Of a DNA stretch of 39,267 bases, positions 6,396 to 13,841 are shown one piece after another (positions within the stretch are counted from its first letter, which is position 1; each line of letters starts with the position of its first letter). The stretch comes from a virus. The notes under the pieces were generated by a model. The model saw only the letters and a list, made by a program, of their open reading frames with translations, was not told the origin of the DNA and searched no databases. The position numbers and the translations under genes were made by a program. The DNA lies in IMG/VR virus record IMGVR_UViG_3300005731_000018, positions 1 through 39,267 of that record. One strand, 5' to 3'.

Positions 6396-9300
6396 TTACA
6401 CTTTGAGCCATTCGTATAGGGTGTTGCGGCCCACACCGAACCGCTTAGCCAAAGCACTCCTGTTCCCATCATCCAAGCGCTTCAACAAAGCAGGGAACGA
6501 CTCACCCTTCAAACCATGCCTAGCAAGGACATCGTACTGCTTCACCGTCAAATCATCCGTGAACAACGGCGAATCCTTCACGTGGACACCCAGTTCACTT
6601 AGGGCTTTCAGGTTCGAGGGCATATCCTCACGGAGAACCGGAACCTGAGTACACCGACAGTTCTTTGATACTATACCTTCTGCGAAGTACCAACCATGAG
6701 CCGTGGACGAATCATACACATCCCCCGCATAGGAAAAGACCTCGACCTTGACAACCTCATCGAACGCTACCAATCCGGGGTGTCGCTTTTGCAGTTGTCG
6801 AAGGAGTGTGGTATCTCCAGACCGACCCTCGCCCGTCACTTGGGGAAGGTCACGGATTTGCGAGGGCGCTCCGAGGCGGAGAAGTTGAAGTGGAGCCGGA
6901 TGGACAAGACCACTCGACGCAATCAACTCAAAGCCGCTCATGACGCTCGACGGGGAAGCACTGCTTCCGACGAGGAGCGAAGGCGCAAGGCCCTCGCCCG
7001 TTGTCGTCGTGTCGGTAGGCATGAAGATACCCTCCATGACAGGCTCACCGAACGTGGCCTCAACATCCTCCAGCAACATCCCTGGACTGCCTACAACTTG
7101 GACATGGCCGTCCCCGAAATCCGTGTCGCCGTGGAGGTGACGGCCTCCAATCAAATGACTCGTGCTTGCGGCAGGGAACGCCTCAAACACCTCCTCGATG
7201 GTGGATGGAAGCCCTTGATGGTAGTGCTTGGCTCCGGCGTCCTTCACTTGGACCGTGTGGCGGACAAGGTTGTCGCCTGGGCCAATCATGCCAGCGGCCT
7301 TCCAGCCGGAATCAGTGAGTATGGGGTGGTTCGGGGTGACGGAGAGCCGCTTGCCCGACGCCGTGACCAACCGGACGGCAGGACCATCGTACCGGAGTTT
7401 TGACGCTCCAGTGAATGTGCCTTCGACCTTGGTGTCTGGTAGGAAGCAGTTGAATGGGGAATCTTCCCCCACGAGGTACGCGGGACGCGGGTAATTCTTC
7501 GGTTGCGTTGCGTCCCCTGTTTGTGGAACCGTGAACGTGCTGTTCTTAGGAACAATCACGCCATCCATCGCGAGGTGCCAGGAACGCGTCCGTGCGTCCT
7601 TCGTCGCCAACCACTGCTTACCCTGCACAACGTCACTCGTGTCCATGAACGCTTGCGCCCCACCACGACTACCCGTCAAAGTCTCAGTACGGGCAACAAG
7701 GCGACTATGAGAATCACTGAGAACCGTGAAGCGATTCTTCAAGTCCTCCGCGATGTTGAACACGGATTCACCATTCTTCACGGCATCCGTCACCACACCC
7801 CTAATGCCGCGTTTCACGGTATCACTCACCGTCGTCATACGGGACGCAGCGGCTTGTGAGAGGAGTTTCACTGTCCGGGTGTCCTCCACGTCAAACATGA
7901 GTTCCAAGTCAGGTGCATCATCACCTAGAGTGGCTTTGATGGCTTCCGCCGTCTTACCCGCCGTATGCTTCGCGCCCCTGTTAATGGATTCAAGGATGAA
8001 CGGCATGGACCGCTTAGCAAGACGACCCGCAATGCCAAGACTCGCGAGAATCTTCTCAATGTCAAACAAGATGCCTTTCTGTTGTTGACTATCAAGAATC
8101 TCCTTCACCAAGTCATCCCCAATGCTGAGGAATTCCTCTTCCAATGCTTTCTGGAACCGCGCCGCGAGTCCTACGACCGGAGCATGATCCCCAGTGCTTT
8201 GCTCGTTACGGAGAGCATCCTTGAATTCCTGGTCAAAAGGGAGGCGTTCCTCATCCCCCTCATCAACGCCTTTAGTGGTGGGCGTGGATGCGGATAGGAA
8301 TCCGAGTCCGAGGTTATCCTCTGGGGGTAGTTCCTTTTCGGGGACGCCGTGCCATTGCTGCAACGCCCAACGCGGGGATTGACGAGCGAGGGTGTCTGCG
8401 AGGCTGGCGGGGAAGTCACCCCAAGGCACTTCATCCAAGCCCCTGCGACGACGCACCTCATTCACCGTGGCAAGACCCGACGACAAGTCCTCTTGGTCCT
8501 TTTGGCGCTCCAAGGCTTGAATATCCGGGTTATCCCACTCCCACTCAAACACGAGTCCACCACCAATGCGGCGATAGGGTTCCAGGAAGGGGAGGATTTT
8601 CCGGTTAATGTGATTCGCCAGCATCTCCATCAAGGGACGCGTGGTGCGACGGAACACCGTCGTCGCTTGCTCCTGAGCCGTTGCGCGGTTCAAGTCAGCG
8701 ACGTCACCCACCTCATTCTGATTGAGGCCGAAAGTCATCCACACCAATTTATGGTACCACTCCTGCGAATCCAGGAATTGAAGGTCCGTCAAGTGAGGAC
8801 GGAACGGAATGAAGTTAGCATCCCCACCCAAGATGGGAAGTTTATGCTCTTGGCCCTGCACTTCTTCTTTCCAGTAGGACCGGAAGCGTTGCAATTCATT
8901 CCCGTGAGCATCCGGGATGCTGAGCAATCCTTCCGGGATTTCATTGTGAGTGAAGTACTTCAGGTTCGTGACGTCCTGGTTTAATAGGATTTCAACGAGT
9001 CGCCGCACCTTTTGGACGCGGCCCCTGCCGTAAGCATCCTTGGTGCGGGGATTCTCTTCCGCCCACACGATTTCATCCCTGCTGAAGGGAATAGGTTTCG
9101 TGAAGCCTTGCGCCTGTTGCGCCAGGGGAGTCTCCTGCAACAAGTCATACAAGTCGCTGCGGCTACTATGAGTCCTGGCCGCCACAGCGTAATTGTGACT
9201 GAACTGGTAATACGCGGGACGGTCACTACCCGCCTCCGGGAAGCGCCCATGCTGGTCGAGGTTCTTAACAAAAGACAACCCGTCACGGGCATACATCTCC

Positions 9301-9719
9301 GTCAAGTTACCCTCCTCATCAGGAACGAGTTCCAGGACGCCACTGTCAATGCTTAGGGTGTCACCAATCCACGCCTTGAGTAAGTGGTCGAAGGTTTCAC
9401 TGTTGACGTTGAAGCCGCCTTCAAGCCACTCCATCAACTCCTCAATGGCCGCTTCCTGTTCACGATCCGGTGACTCATCCTCATCCTTCAAGCGGACTAG
9501 CCAGGGAGTGGTGGACACTTGCGTCTTAATGGTGTCCATTGGAATATCGACGGCGTGAGTGTCCTCTAGGAGTCGGATGCCGTACAAGTCATCGAGGCGG
9601 GGAACACCGAAACCCCGTGTATTGTACAGGAAACTATTCCCGAAGGCTTGGGGACCACGGCCCCCGGCTCCATTGAAAGTGCGGAGGGCGCTGCCCTCAT
9701 TGATGTTCATTACAGGCAT
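6396..9719 (-). CDS. Portal-MuF fusion protein interrupted by an intein (1107 aa; 844 aa after splicing)
   Basis: The ATG at 9719 lies just after a 39-aa gene. Residues 1 to about 480 are a portal protein (crown, stem and wing pattern, including FGLNQNEVGDVADLNRATA, typical of HK97/SPP1-like portals). A MuF minor head domain follows (LVARTETLTGSRGGAQAF, then QWLATKDARTRSWH). The MuF Cys-x-Cys motif is interrupted by an intein at residues 758-1020. The last 35 residues resemble a helix-turn-helix (SALAKRFGVGRNTLYEWLKV). The portal forms the DNA entry ring; MuF proteins enter the head. Fusion of portal and MuF in one chain is uncommon. Confidence 0.88.
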   Translation of the reverse strand: MPVMNINEGSALRTFNGAGGRGPQAFGNSFLYNTRGFGVPRLDDLYGIRLLEDTHAVDIPMDTIKTQVSTTPWLVRLKDEDESPDREQEAAIEELMEWLEGGFNVNSETFDHLLKAWIGDTLSIDSGVLELVPDEEGNLTEMYARDGLSFVKNLDQHGRFPEAGSDRPAYYQFSHNYAVAARTHSSRSDLYDLLQETPLAQQAQGFTKPIPFSRDEIVWAEENPRTKDAYGRGRVQKVRRLVEILLNQDVTNLKYFTHNEIPEGLLSIPDAHGNELQRFRSYWKEEVQGQEHKLPILGGDANFIPFRPHLTDLQFLDSQEWYHKLVWMTFGLNQNEVGDVADLNRATAQEQATTVFRRTTRPLMEMLANHINRKILPFLEPYRRIGGGLVFEWEWDNPDIQALERQKDQEDLSSGLATVNEVRRRRGLDEVPWGDFPASLADTLARQSPRWALQQWHGVPEKELPPEDNLGLGFLSASTPTTKGVDEGDEERLPFDQEFKDALRNEQSTGDHAPVVGLAARFQKALEEEFLSIGDDLVKEILDSQQQKGILFDIEKILASLGIAGRLAKRSMPFILESINRGAKHTAGKTAEAIKATLGDDAPDLELMFDVEDTRTVKLLSQAAASRMTTVSDTVKRGIRGVVTDAVKNGESVFNIAEDLKNRFTVLSDSHSRLVARTETLTGSRGGAQAFMDTSDVVQGKQWLATKDARTRSWHLAMDGVIVPKNSTFTVPQTGDATQPKNYPRPAYLVGEDSPFNCFLPDTKVEGTFTGASKLRYDGPAVRLVTASGKRLSVTPNHPILTDSGWKAAGMIGPGDNLVRHTVQVKDAGAKHYHQGLPSTIEEVFEAFPAASTSHLIGGRHLHGDTDFGDGHVQVVGSPGMLLEDVEATFGEPVMEGIFMPTDTTTTGEGLAPSLLVGSSASPSSVMSGFELIASSGLVHPAPLQLLRLGAPSQIRDLPQVTGEGRSGDTTLLRQLQKRHPGLVAFDEVVKVEVFSYAGDVYDSSTAHGWYFAEGIVSKNCRCTQVPVLREDMPSNLKALSELGVHVKDSPLFTDDLTVKQYDVLARHGLKGESFPALLKRLDDGNRSALAKRFGVGRNTLYEWLKV
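6660..7448 (-). other. Intein (HINT domain), 263 codons within portal-MuF
   Basis: The segment begins with Cys1 (CFLPDTKVEG, block A), carries the block B motif with Asn-His (SVTPNHPILT, intein residues 36-45), then GWKAAGMIGPGDNL (block N4-like). It ends with block F/G (YAGDVYDSSTAHGWYF, then GIVSKN), and Cys is the first C-extein residue. The penultimate residue is Lys instead of the usual His, a known variation. It interrupts MuF as SPFN/CRC. About 160 residues between N- and C-terminal splicing parts match no endonuclease in this frame. A nuclease-like gene lies on the opposite strand here. Confidence 0.9.
6696..7403 (+). CDS. Putative homing endonuclease (HTH + Vsr/EDxHD-like), antisense inside the intein
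   Basis: This is the only convincing plus-strand gene: 235 codons lying wholly within the 789-base intein. Residues 18-50 form a helix-turn-helix (LIERYQSGVSLLQLSKECGI, then SRPTLARHLG). Residues 105-195 look like the Vsr-type restriction fold of EDxHD homing endonucleases: E110 and D111 in RHEDTLHDRL, D136 in AYNLDMAVP, E147 in RVAVEV, and a GW at 170-171 before the strand PLMVVLG. No Shine-Dalgarno is seen. A TATA-like CTATAC lies about 23 nt upstream, so the message may be leaderless. It would cut intein-free alleles to spread the element. Codons of the nuclease core lie opposite the variable middle of the intein. Confidence 0.75.
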   Translation: MSRGRIIHIPRIGKDLDLDNLIERYQSGVSLLQLSKECGISRPTLARHLGKVTDLRGRSEAEKLKWSRMDKTTRRNQLKAAHDARRGSTASDEERRRKALARCRRVGRHEDTLHDRLTERGLNILQQHPWTAYNLDMAVPEIRVAVEVTASNQMTRACGRERLKHLLDGGWKPLMVVLGSGVLHLDRVADKVVAWANHASGLPAGISEYGVVRGDGEPLARRRDQPDGRTIVPEF

Positions 9720-9721
9720 GG

Positions 9722-9841
9722 TTAGGCTTCCTTGACGACGATGGTTGCGTGTGGGTGAATGCCTTTCAAGACACTCAAGATGCTGGCGGCACTGATTTCC
9801 TTGTGGTCGTCAATGACGGCGACCGTGTAAGTTGCTTGCAT
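9722..9841 (-). CDS. 39-aa small protein before portal
   Basis: ATG at 9841 overlaps the stop of the preceding gene (TAATG), with GGGAGG 7 nt upstream. The product reads MQATYTVAVIDDHKEISAAS and ends HPHATIVVKEA, which looks like a compact beta-alpha-beta peptide. Its stop lies 2 nt before the portal ATG. Function unknown. Confidence 0.65.
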   Translation of the reverse strand: MQATYTVAVIDDHKEISAASILSVLKGIHPHATIVVKEA

Positions 9842-9960
9842 TACTTGTCCTCCCTGAAGAGTAAGTCACTAATGAGTCCTAGAGTCATTTCCGTGAAGTG
9901 CTTCACGAGGACACCCCCCACGTACAGTGTCTCAGTGAAAATACTGATGACGGGATTCAT
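9841..9960 (-). CDS. 39-aa small protein between terminase and portal
   Basis: ATG at 9960 overlaps the previous stop (ATGA) and follows GGGAGG. The product starts MNPVISIFTETLYVGGVLVK and has a moderately hydrophobic amphipathic helix, then the acidic-basic tail FREDK. No Cys and no clear membrane span. Function unknown; translation is coupled on both sides. Confidence 0.6.
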   Translation of the reverse strand: MNPVISIFTETLYVGGVLVKHFTEMTLGLISDLLFREDK

Positions 9961-10370
9961 GCAGCCTCCCGGTCCCAGGGCTTCACGTAATGGCGGACTT
10001 CATCAGCCGTCAATTGACGCAAGTCTTCAAGGCCCTTAATGGGGAAATGCGCGGCACGGGGTTGATGACCGTAATGCCGGATGTAAGCACTAGTGAGGGC
10101 TTCACTGAATTCCTCCACTTCCCGGTTGGATGCGTTCTCGCCTAGAATCCAGACGTAGGTGCTGCCGGGGCTGTCTTCTAGGTGGATGAGTGTCTGGATG
10201 GGGTCTGCGAAGAGTTCACCGATTGGTACGTCTAGGAGTCGTGCGCCTTCCCCTAGGCGGGTGGCGGCGTTGAGTGGTGCGAGTGTCCAGTTGATGATGG
10301 GGGCTAGGAGTTTGAGGAGTGCGGCACGGAACCATCCAATGTGTTCGGTGGTGTCCTCTTCCTGGGTCAT
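9957..10370 (-). CDS. 137-aa protein between large terminase and portal
   Basis: ATG at 10370 lies 40 nt after the terminase stop. Residues 10-45 are a hydrophobic amphipathic stretch (WFRAALLKLLAPIINWTLAP) that could contact membrane or protein. The remainder is mixed alpha/beta with FSEALTSAYIRHYGHQ and VRHYVKPWDREAA. No family is recognised. Its place between packaging and portal genes suggests a DNA-packaging or head-assembly accessory. Confidence 0.7.
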   Translation of the reverse strand: MTQEEDTTEHIGWFRAALLKLLAPIINWTLAPLNAATRLGEGARLLDVPIGELFADPIQTLIHLEDSPGSTYVWILGENASNREVEEFSEALTSAYIRHYGHQPRAAHFPIKGLEDLRQLTADEVRHYVKPWDREAA

Positions 10371-10410
10371 CGAACACTTACGGGGTTGCGGGGGTTATGA
10401 GTCCTTTGGT

Positions 10411-11790
10411 TCAACGACTCGCCACTGAGAAGAACATCAAAGCATCATCACCAGGACTATACGACAACGCATCCCCGAAGTCCGGACTATTCCCTGACGA
10501 CTTCCCATCCTCAATGGTGACACGCAACTTACCAGTCTTCACATCAAACCTGTACCTCACCAAGTCCTTGTACAACTCCGGGGGAGGAGACACAAACGAC
10601 AAACGCTCATGCTCCAAATCCTCCCTGATACGCCACAAGAGTTCAGCGCCCTTATTCTTGAAGCGCTTATTATCAATGGCTCCCGCACCCGTCTTAATCT
10701 GGATGACTGAATGACCGTACTGCTCTAGGCGATCCGCCACGCCCTTCCCCACGCCATTACTATCCACTCCAATACTGCCCTCGCCCTCCGCTAGGACAGT
10801 CGCGTGTACACGGTCAGCGGTCTTCATGGTGTCAGCGTACTTCCACGCCCAACTATTCACGGCGACCTTGTACTCACCTTTCACCATCACCAACCACAGG
10901 ACTGTACGGTCCCCGCCCCCTTCCGCGACGTCTAATCGGTACTCCGGGGTCCATAGTTCAGGTTTCTTCGGTTCCCAGTGGTCGAGGACGGCGCGATGGT
11001 ACCACGAGGAGGGGATGAGTTGGTCTTCTGCTGCATCCGGGAATTCTGCTTCGTAGAGGACTGTGAATTCAATGGTGGTGAGTGATTTACGGGCTTCCTC
11101 AACGAATCCAGTACTCACACGGCCCTCCGTAACGGCGTCACGCCACGACACCGTGAAACCCGTCCAGGAAGCCTCCTCGAAGGAACGCGGAAAGTGTTCA
11201 TTGCTTCCCCACGGATTCCCAATCTTCACCCTGATACACCCCTCCTTACTACACATACGGAGAATCTTCGCTTGCACAGTGTCCGGGGTGTCACCGGCTT
11301 CATCCTCAATCACTAAGTCATAGGAACCGAAACCCATGAGGCGGTGGGCGTTGCCTTCGCAGGAGAAGAAGTCAATGCAGGACGCACCGTCACTAAAAGT
11401 GAGACGCGCCTTCGACACTTCGCGTTTCATGCGTTCCAAGCCCGATTGATTCATGTCAAGGCGTGACGCTAGGTCTTCGTCGCGCAGTACGAAATCCGCC
11501 ACGTAATTCCGCAGGATTTGGGACTGCCTAACCGTAGGGGCAATGATGGCAATCTCCGGATCCCGCCACAACTTCAAACACAAGCACACCGCGATAGCCA
11601 CAGCGTAAGACTTACCCCACTGCGTCATTGCCTTGATACTGATACGCCGTGCCTTCTTCCAAGCGAGGGCCTTAATGATACGCGCCTGACTCTTCGTTAG
11701 GTCAACGTCGTACCAGTACTTCACTAAGGCAGTGACTCGTTCTTCCCGGATGGCACGGGTTTCCAGTTCAATGGCTGCATCCATTACCAT
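10411..11790 (-). CDS. terL: Large terminase (TerL)
   Basis: The packaging motor ATPase and nuclease, 459 aa. The N-terminal ATPase has a Walker A variant TQWGKS (56-61), Walker B DLVIEDEA (158-165), and a coupling-type segment after KIGNPWGS. The C-terminal RNase H-like nuclease has acidic residues in RLDVAEGGGD (about 286-294), SIGVDSNGVG (about 339-348) and PDFGDALSYS near the C-terminus. ATG at 11790 lies inside the end of the upstream gene; ATG at 11784 (TAATG) is an alternative two residues shorter. It packages genomic DNA into the procapsid through the portal encoded downstream. Confidence 0.93.
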   Translation of the reverse strand: MVMDAAIELETRAIREERVTALVKYWYDVDLTKSQARIIKALAWKKARRISIKAMTQWGKSYAVAIAVCLCLKLWRDPEIAIIAPTVRQSQILRNYVADFVLRDEDLASRLDMNQSGLERMKREVSKARLTFSDGASCIDFFSCEGNAHRLMGFGSYDLVIEDEAGDTPDTVQAKILRMCSKEGCIRVKIGNPWGSNEHFPRSFEEASWTGFTVSWRDAVTEGRVSTGFVEEARKSLTTIEFTVLYEAEFPDAAEDQLIPSSWYHRAVLDHWEPKKPELWTPEYRLDVAEGGGDRTVLWLVMVKGEYKVAVNSWAWKYADTMKTADRVHATVLAEGEGSIGVDSNGVGKGVADRLEQYGHSVIQIKTGAGAIDNKRFKNKGAELLWRIREDLEHERLSFVSPPPELYKDLVRYRFDVKTGKLRVTIEDGKSSGNSPDFGDALSYSPGDDALMFFSVASR

Positions 11791-12020
11791 TCACACTTAG
11801 TTCCAAGACTGGTGCCTCGGTGGTGTCCTTCATGGCCAGTGTTCTTCCAGCAATGAATTGTGCCGAAGCGACTGGGGCATGGCCCTAAGTGGTAGTCATT
11901 AGGGACGGTGCGATACCTTTCACAGGTACGGCAGTCGCGGCAGGGACCAGCGTCGAACCATGGACCGTGATGACCACTGACTAGGCAACCACACCGGCAT
12001 GGAAGGCTTTTACGAGCCAA
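11784..12020 (-). CDS. Cys/His-rich zinc-binding protein (78 aa)
   Basis: I chose TTG at 12020 because GGGGG lies 6 nt upstream and the frame overlaps the end of the upstream microprotein. Two metal clusters are visible: CRCGCLVSGHHGPW with CRDCRTC, and CPSRFGTIHCWKNTGHEGHH. The second has the C-x-n-C-x4-GHxGxH arrangement also present in the 59-aa protein at 15271-15450. Probably a small treble-clef or zinc-ribbon protein that binds nucleic acid or protein. Its stop overlaps the terminase start. Confidence 0.6.
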   Translation of the reverse strand: MARKSLPCRCGCLVSGHHGPWFDAGPCRDCRTCERYRTVPNDYHLGPCPSRFGTIHCWKNTGHEGHHRGTSLGTKCEW

Positions 12021-12132
12021 TGAGGACCCCCGTGAACCAAACAAAGTACAGGAACGATAAGCCCGTGAAGCCAATGGAGGCGATTACAAGCCATAGTACG
12101 TCCCAGAACCCTTCCGGGTCCCGGTCACTCAC
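12010..12132 (-). CDS. 40-aa single-span membrane protein
   Basis: GTG at 12132 is favoured over ATG at 12138 because GGAGG sits 6 nt upstream of the GTG. The product has an acidic head (SDRDPEGFWD) and about 28 hydrophobic residues (VLWLVIASIGFTGLSFLYFV onward). It overlaps the small terminase stop. Role unknown; tailed-virus packaging operons often carry such membrane microproteins. Confidence 0.65.
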   Translation of the reverse strand: MSDRDPEGFWDVLWLVIASIGFTGLSFLYFVWFTGVLIGS

Positions 12133-12703
12133 CGTCATCCTCCAAGGCATCCCTAAGCGCGTCTAAGCGGTCATGCTTGATGCTTCCACTGTGTTGCACT
12201 TCCTTACGCTCCACTGGCATCGCGAATTGGTCAAACCGTGTCGCAATCTGCAACGCCAGTTTCCCATCCGGAGGACGCTGATAATACGAATCCTTACCCT
12301 CCTCCCACACCTTCACGCCACGCGCCGCCTCCATAGCAACGCCAGCCATTTCAAGGGCCGCCTTCTTACGATGCGCCAAAACGGCTTCATAGAATTCACG
12401 TTGCAACGACTCCTTCCCCTCTTCAAGGTCTTGCTTACCGTTCTCAATCCAGTAGTAGAACGCACCCACACTGATACCTAGGGCTTCGTACAAGTCTTTC
12501 ATGCTGCTGGCTTGTTCAATGGCGTCGGGCATGATTTCATCGAGGAGGAAGCGATCCAATTTGTACGCGGATTCTACTTTCTTCACCTTCTTTTTGCCGC
12601 CGTGGCGGTAACACGCTGCGCCTTTCCCTTGTCCTATCTTGCAGATTGTTCCGTCTGCGTTGCGGCATGGGGCTTCGTCGGGGAGCGTTGTGTCCTTCGG
12701 CAT
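12125..12703 (-). CDS. terS: Small terminase-like protein (192 aa)
   Basis: ATG at 12703 follows GGAGGT by 8 nt and overlaps the previous stop (TAATG). Residues 15-40 include CRNADGTICKIGQGKGAACY, a short Cys-containing segment. Residues about 50-85 form a helix-turn-helix (MKDLYEALGISVGAFYYWIE) typical of small terminases and terminase-like regulators. A long helical part (QREFYEAVLAHRKKAALEMA) and an acidic C-terminus follow. It would recognise the packaging site and hand DNA to TerL, which is two small genes downstream. Confidence 0.75.
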   Translation of the reverse strand: MPKDTTLPDEAPCRNADGTICKIGQGKGAACYRHGGKKKVKKVESAYKLDRFLLDEIMPDAIEQASSMKDLYEALGISVGAFYYWIENGKQDLEEGKESLQREFYEAVLAHRKKAALEMAGVAMEAARGVKVWEEGKDSYYQRPPDGKLALQIATRFDQFAMPVERKEVQHSGSIKHDRLDALRDALEDDGE

Positions 12704-12825
12704 TAAGTGAACCTCCATGGTTCTCGTAGCATACAACGAGCCGAGCATACGTGTTCACCGAAGCGCTCAGTGTGCTTGCACTCGTCTTTCCTCGCGGCTT
12801 CACGGAGGCCAGGATCAGGAGTCAC
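12703..12825 (-). CDS. 40-aa Cys/His microprotein
   Basis: GTG at 12825 overlaps the previous stop (TAGTG) and follows GGGAGG by about 10 nt; the stop overlaps the small terminase start (TAATG). A possible metal site is ECKHTERFGEHVCSARCM. Such short potential zinc proteins recur in this genome. Function unknown. Confidence 0.6.
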   Translation of the reverse strand: MTPDPGLREAARKDECKHTERFGEHVCSARCMLREPWRFT

Positions 12826-12920
12826 TACGACACGCCTCCCTTGTTACTGGATGACTTGGAATCCCCAGATGCTACTGGTGGCAATGCCTTGGGGTCCTGG
12901 GGGGAAGGGGGGACGATCAT
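12825..12920 (-). CDS. 31-aa Pro/Ser-rich microprotein
   Basis: ATG at 12920 overlaps the DUF2080-like gene stop (TGATG) with a G-rich ribosome site upstream, and its stop overlaps the next start (TAGTG). The product is MIVPPSPQDPKALPPVASGD plus a Ser/Lys-rich tail, probably disordered. It is supported mainly by its exact fit in a chain of overlapping genes. Confidence 0.5.
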   Translation of the reverse strand: MIVPPSPQDPKALPPVASGDSKSSSNKGGVS

Positions 12921-13063
12921 CAGGAGCAACCCCCTTCACGTTCAAGGATGACACTGACGCGGCGTCCTGCCCATTCTGCGGGGACGTTGACGTAGTGTCG
13001 TCCTCCATGTGTTTTGACACCGGCTTTGAGGTGGCTTTCAATGTCATGGAAAGACGCTTCCAT
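12920..13063 (-). CDS. DUF2080-like protein (47 aa)
   Basis: The C-terminal pattern HYVNVPAEWAGRRVSVIL (residues 23-40) matches DUF2080, a short AbrB-like or transposon-associated family found almost entirely in archaea (V-x-V/L-P-x-E-W-x-G-x-x-V-x-V). The N-terminus MEASFHDIESHLKAGVK is typical too. No Shine-Dalgarno precedes ATG 13063. A TATA-like box lies about 23 nt upstream, so the transcript is probably leaderless. It opens the packaging operon and may bind DNA. Confidence 0.75.
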   Translation of the reverse strand: MEASFHDIESHLKAGVKTHGGRHYVNVPAEWAGRRVSVILEREGGCS

Positions 13064-13078
13064 GCTTGAATCAATGAC

Positions 13079-13091
13079 GCATATATAATAA
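13079..13091 (-). promoter_or_regulatory. Archaeal-type TATA promoter for the packaging operon
   Basis: On the minus strand the sequence reads CTTATTATATATGC, with its TATA centre about 22-24 nt before ATG 13063. The gene has no ribosome site, which fits a leaderless archaeal transcript starting at or next to the ATG. A pyrimidine tract with T-runs ends the previous unit just upstream. Confidence 0.55.
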
Positions 13092-13106
13092 GGGTTTGGT
13101 CGTGGT

Positions 13107-13154
13107 GAAGGGAGAGGAAAAAGGGAGAGTGCGAGAGGGAAAAAGGAGAGGGAA
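13107..13154 (-). terminator. T-rich polypyrimidine terminator-like tract
   Basis: Right after the methyltransferase stop, the minus strand is almost purely C/T for about 45 nt and contains two TTTTT runs. T-runs in pyrimidine tracts end transcription in archaea. No stem-loop is visible. It separates the accessory region from the packaging operon. Confidence 0.45.
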
Positions 13155-13841
13155 TTACCGAACCGCAGACTCCAAGGCTTGCGCGATAGCCACAGACAAA
13201 TCATACGGCACCATACCACGCAACCTAGCATCCTTCAATCCCTGCGTCCCAGTATCAGCACCACGAGGAGCCGCAACGTGACACGACTCACCATTCTTAC
13301 AAGCAGGATGCAGAAACAAGGACAAATCAATGTTCGACCAGAAATCCGTTGGCTTCATGCGTTCATCCCCGTATTGACAATACGTGACGGTGAACGCGTC
13401 AGGCACAGCATCCATGAACCCCATCGTCCTCAACCCCCCCCTGGGATTCTCCATTATCCATGGAACGTTGAACAAGTCGATGGCTTGTAAGGCCGCAACG
13501 ATGTGACCACAGGCATCCCAGGCATCCCGTGTCCTGGGGAACCGGGGACCCCACCAAGGGAACACCTTCGGTGGGTCTTGCCAAGCGCCGTGGTACCAGT
13601 TGTGCGTGTTGCCTCCCATGCTGAACGTTTGACATGGCGGAGAAAGCCACAAAGCATCGGGCCGCCAGTCGCCAAGCCATTTGTCTGGATTCTTGACGAC
13701 TTCCCAAACGTCTGCCTTGATTACGGGGTCTGGGGTTCCCATTTTGTCAGGGAACAATTCAACGTGCCGAACGTCATGCCCACGGGCTTTCAATCCAGCC
13801 GTGGCACTACCAGTTCCAGCGTAAAGGTCTAGGACCTTCAT
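13155..13841 (-). CDS. DNA cytosine-5 methyltransferase-like protein (228 aa)
   Basis: S-adenosylmethionine site MKVLDLYAGTGSATAGL (1-17), catalytic Pro-Cys motif LSPPCQTFS (66-74) and ENPRGG (131-136) match motifs I, IV and VI of C5 methyltransferases. CQYGDERMKPTDFWSN near 155-170 resembles motif VIII. At 228 aa it is shorter than full enzymes (over 300 aa) and has little room for a target-recognition domain. It would methylate viral DNA against host restriction; no partner nuclease is beside it. ATG 13841 overlaps the upstream stop (TGATG). Confidence 0.85.
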   Translation of the reverse strand: MKVLDLYAGTGSATAGLKARGHDVRHVELFPDKMGTPDPVIKADVWEVVKNPDKWLGDWRPDALWLSPPCQTFSMGGNTHNWYHGAWQDPPKVFPWWGPRFPRTRDAWDACGHIVAALQAIDLFNVPWIMENPRGGLRTMGFMDAVPDAFTVTYCQYGDERMKPTDFWSNIDLSLFLHPACKNGESCHVAAPRGADTGTQGLKDARLRGMVPYDLSVAIAQALESAVR

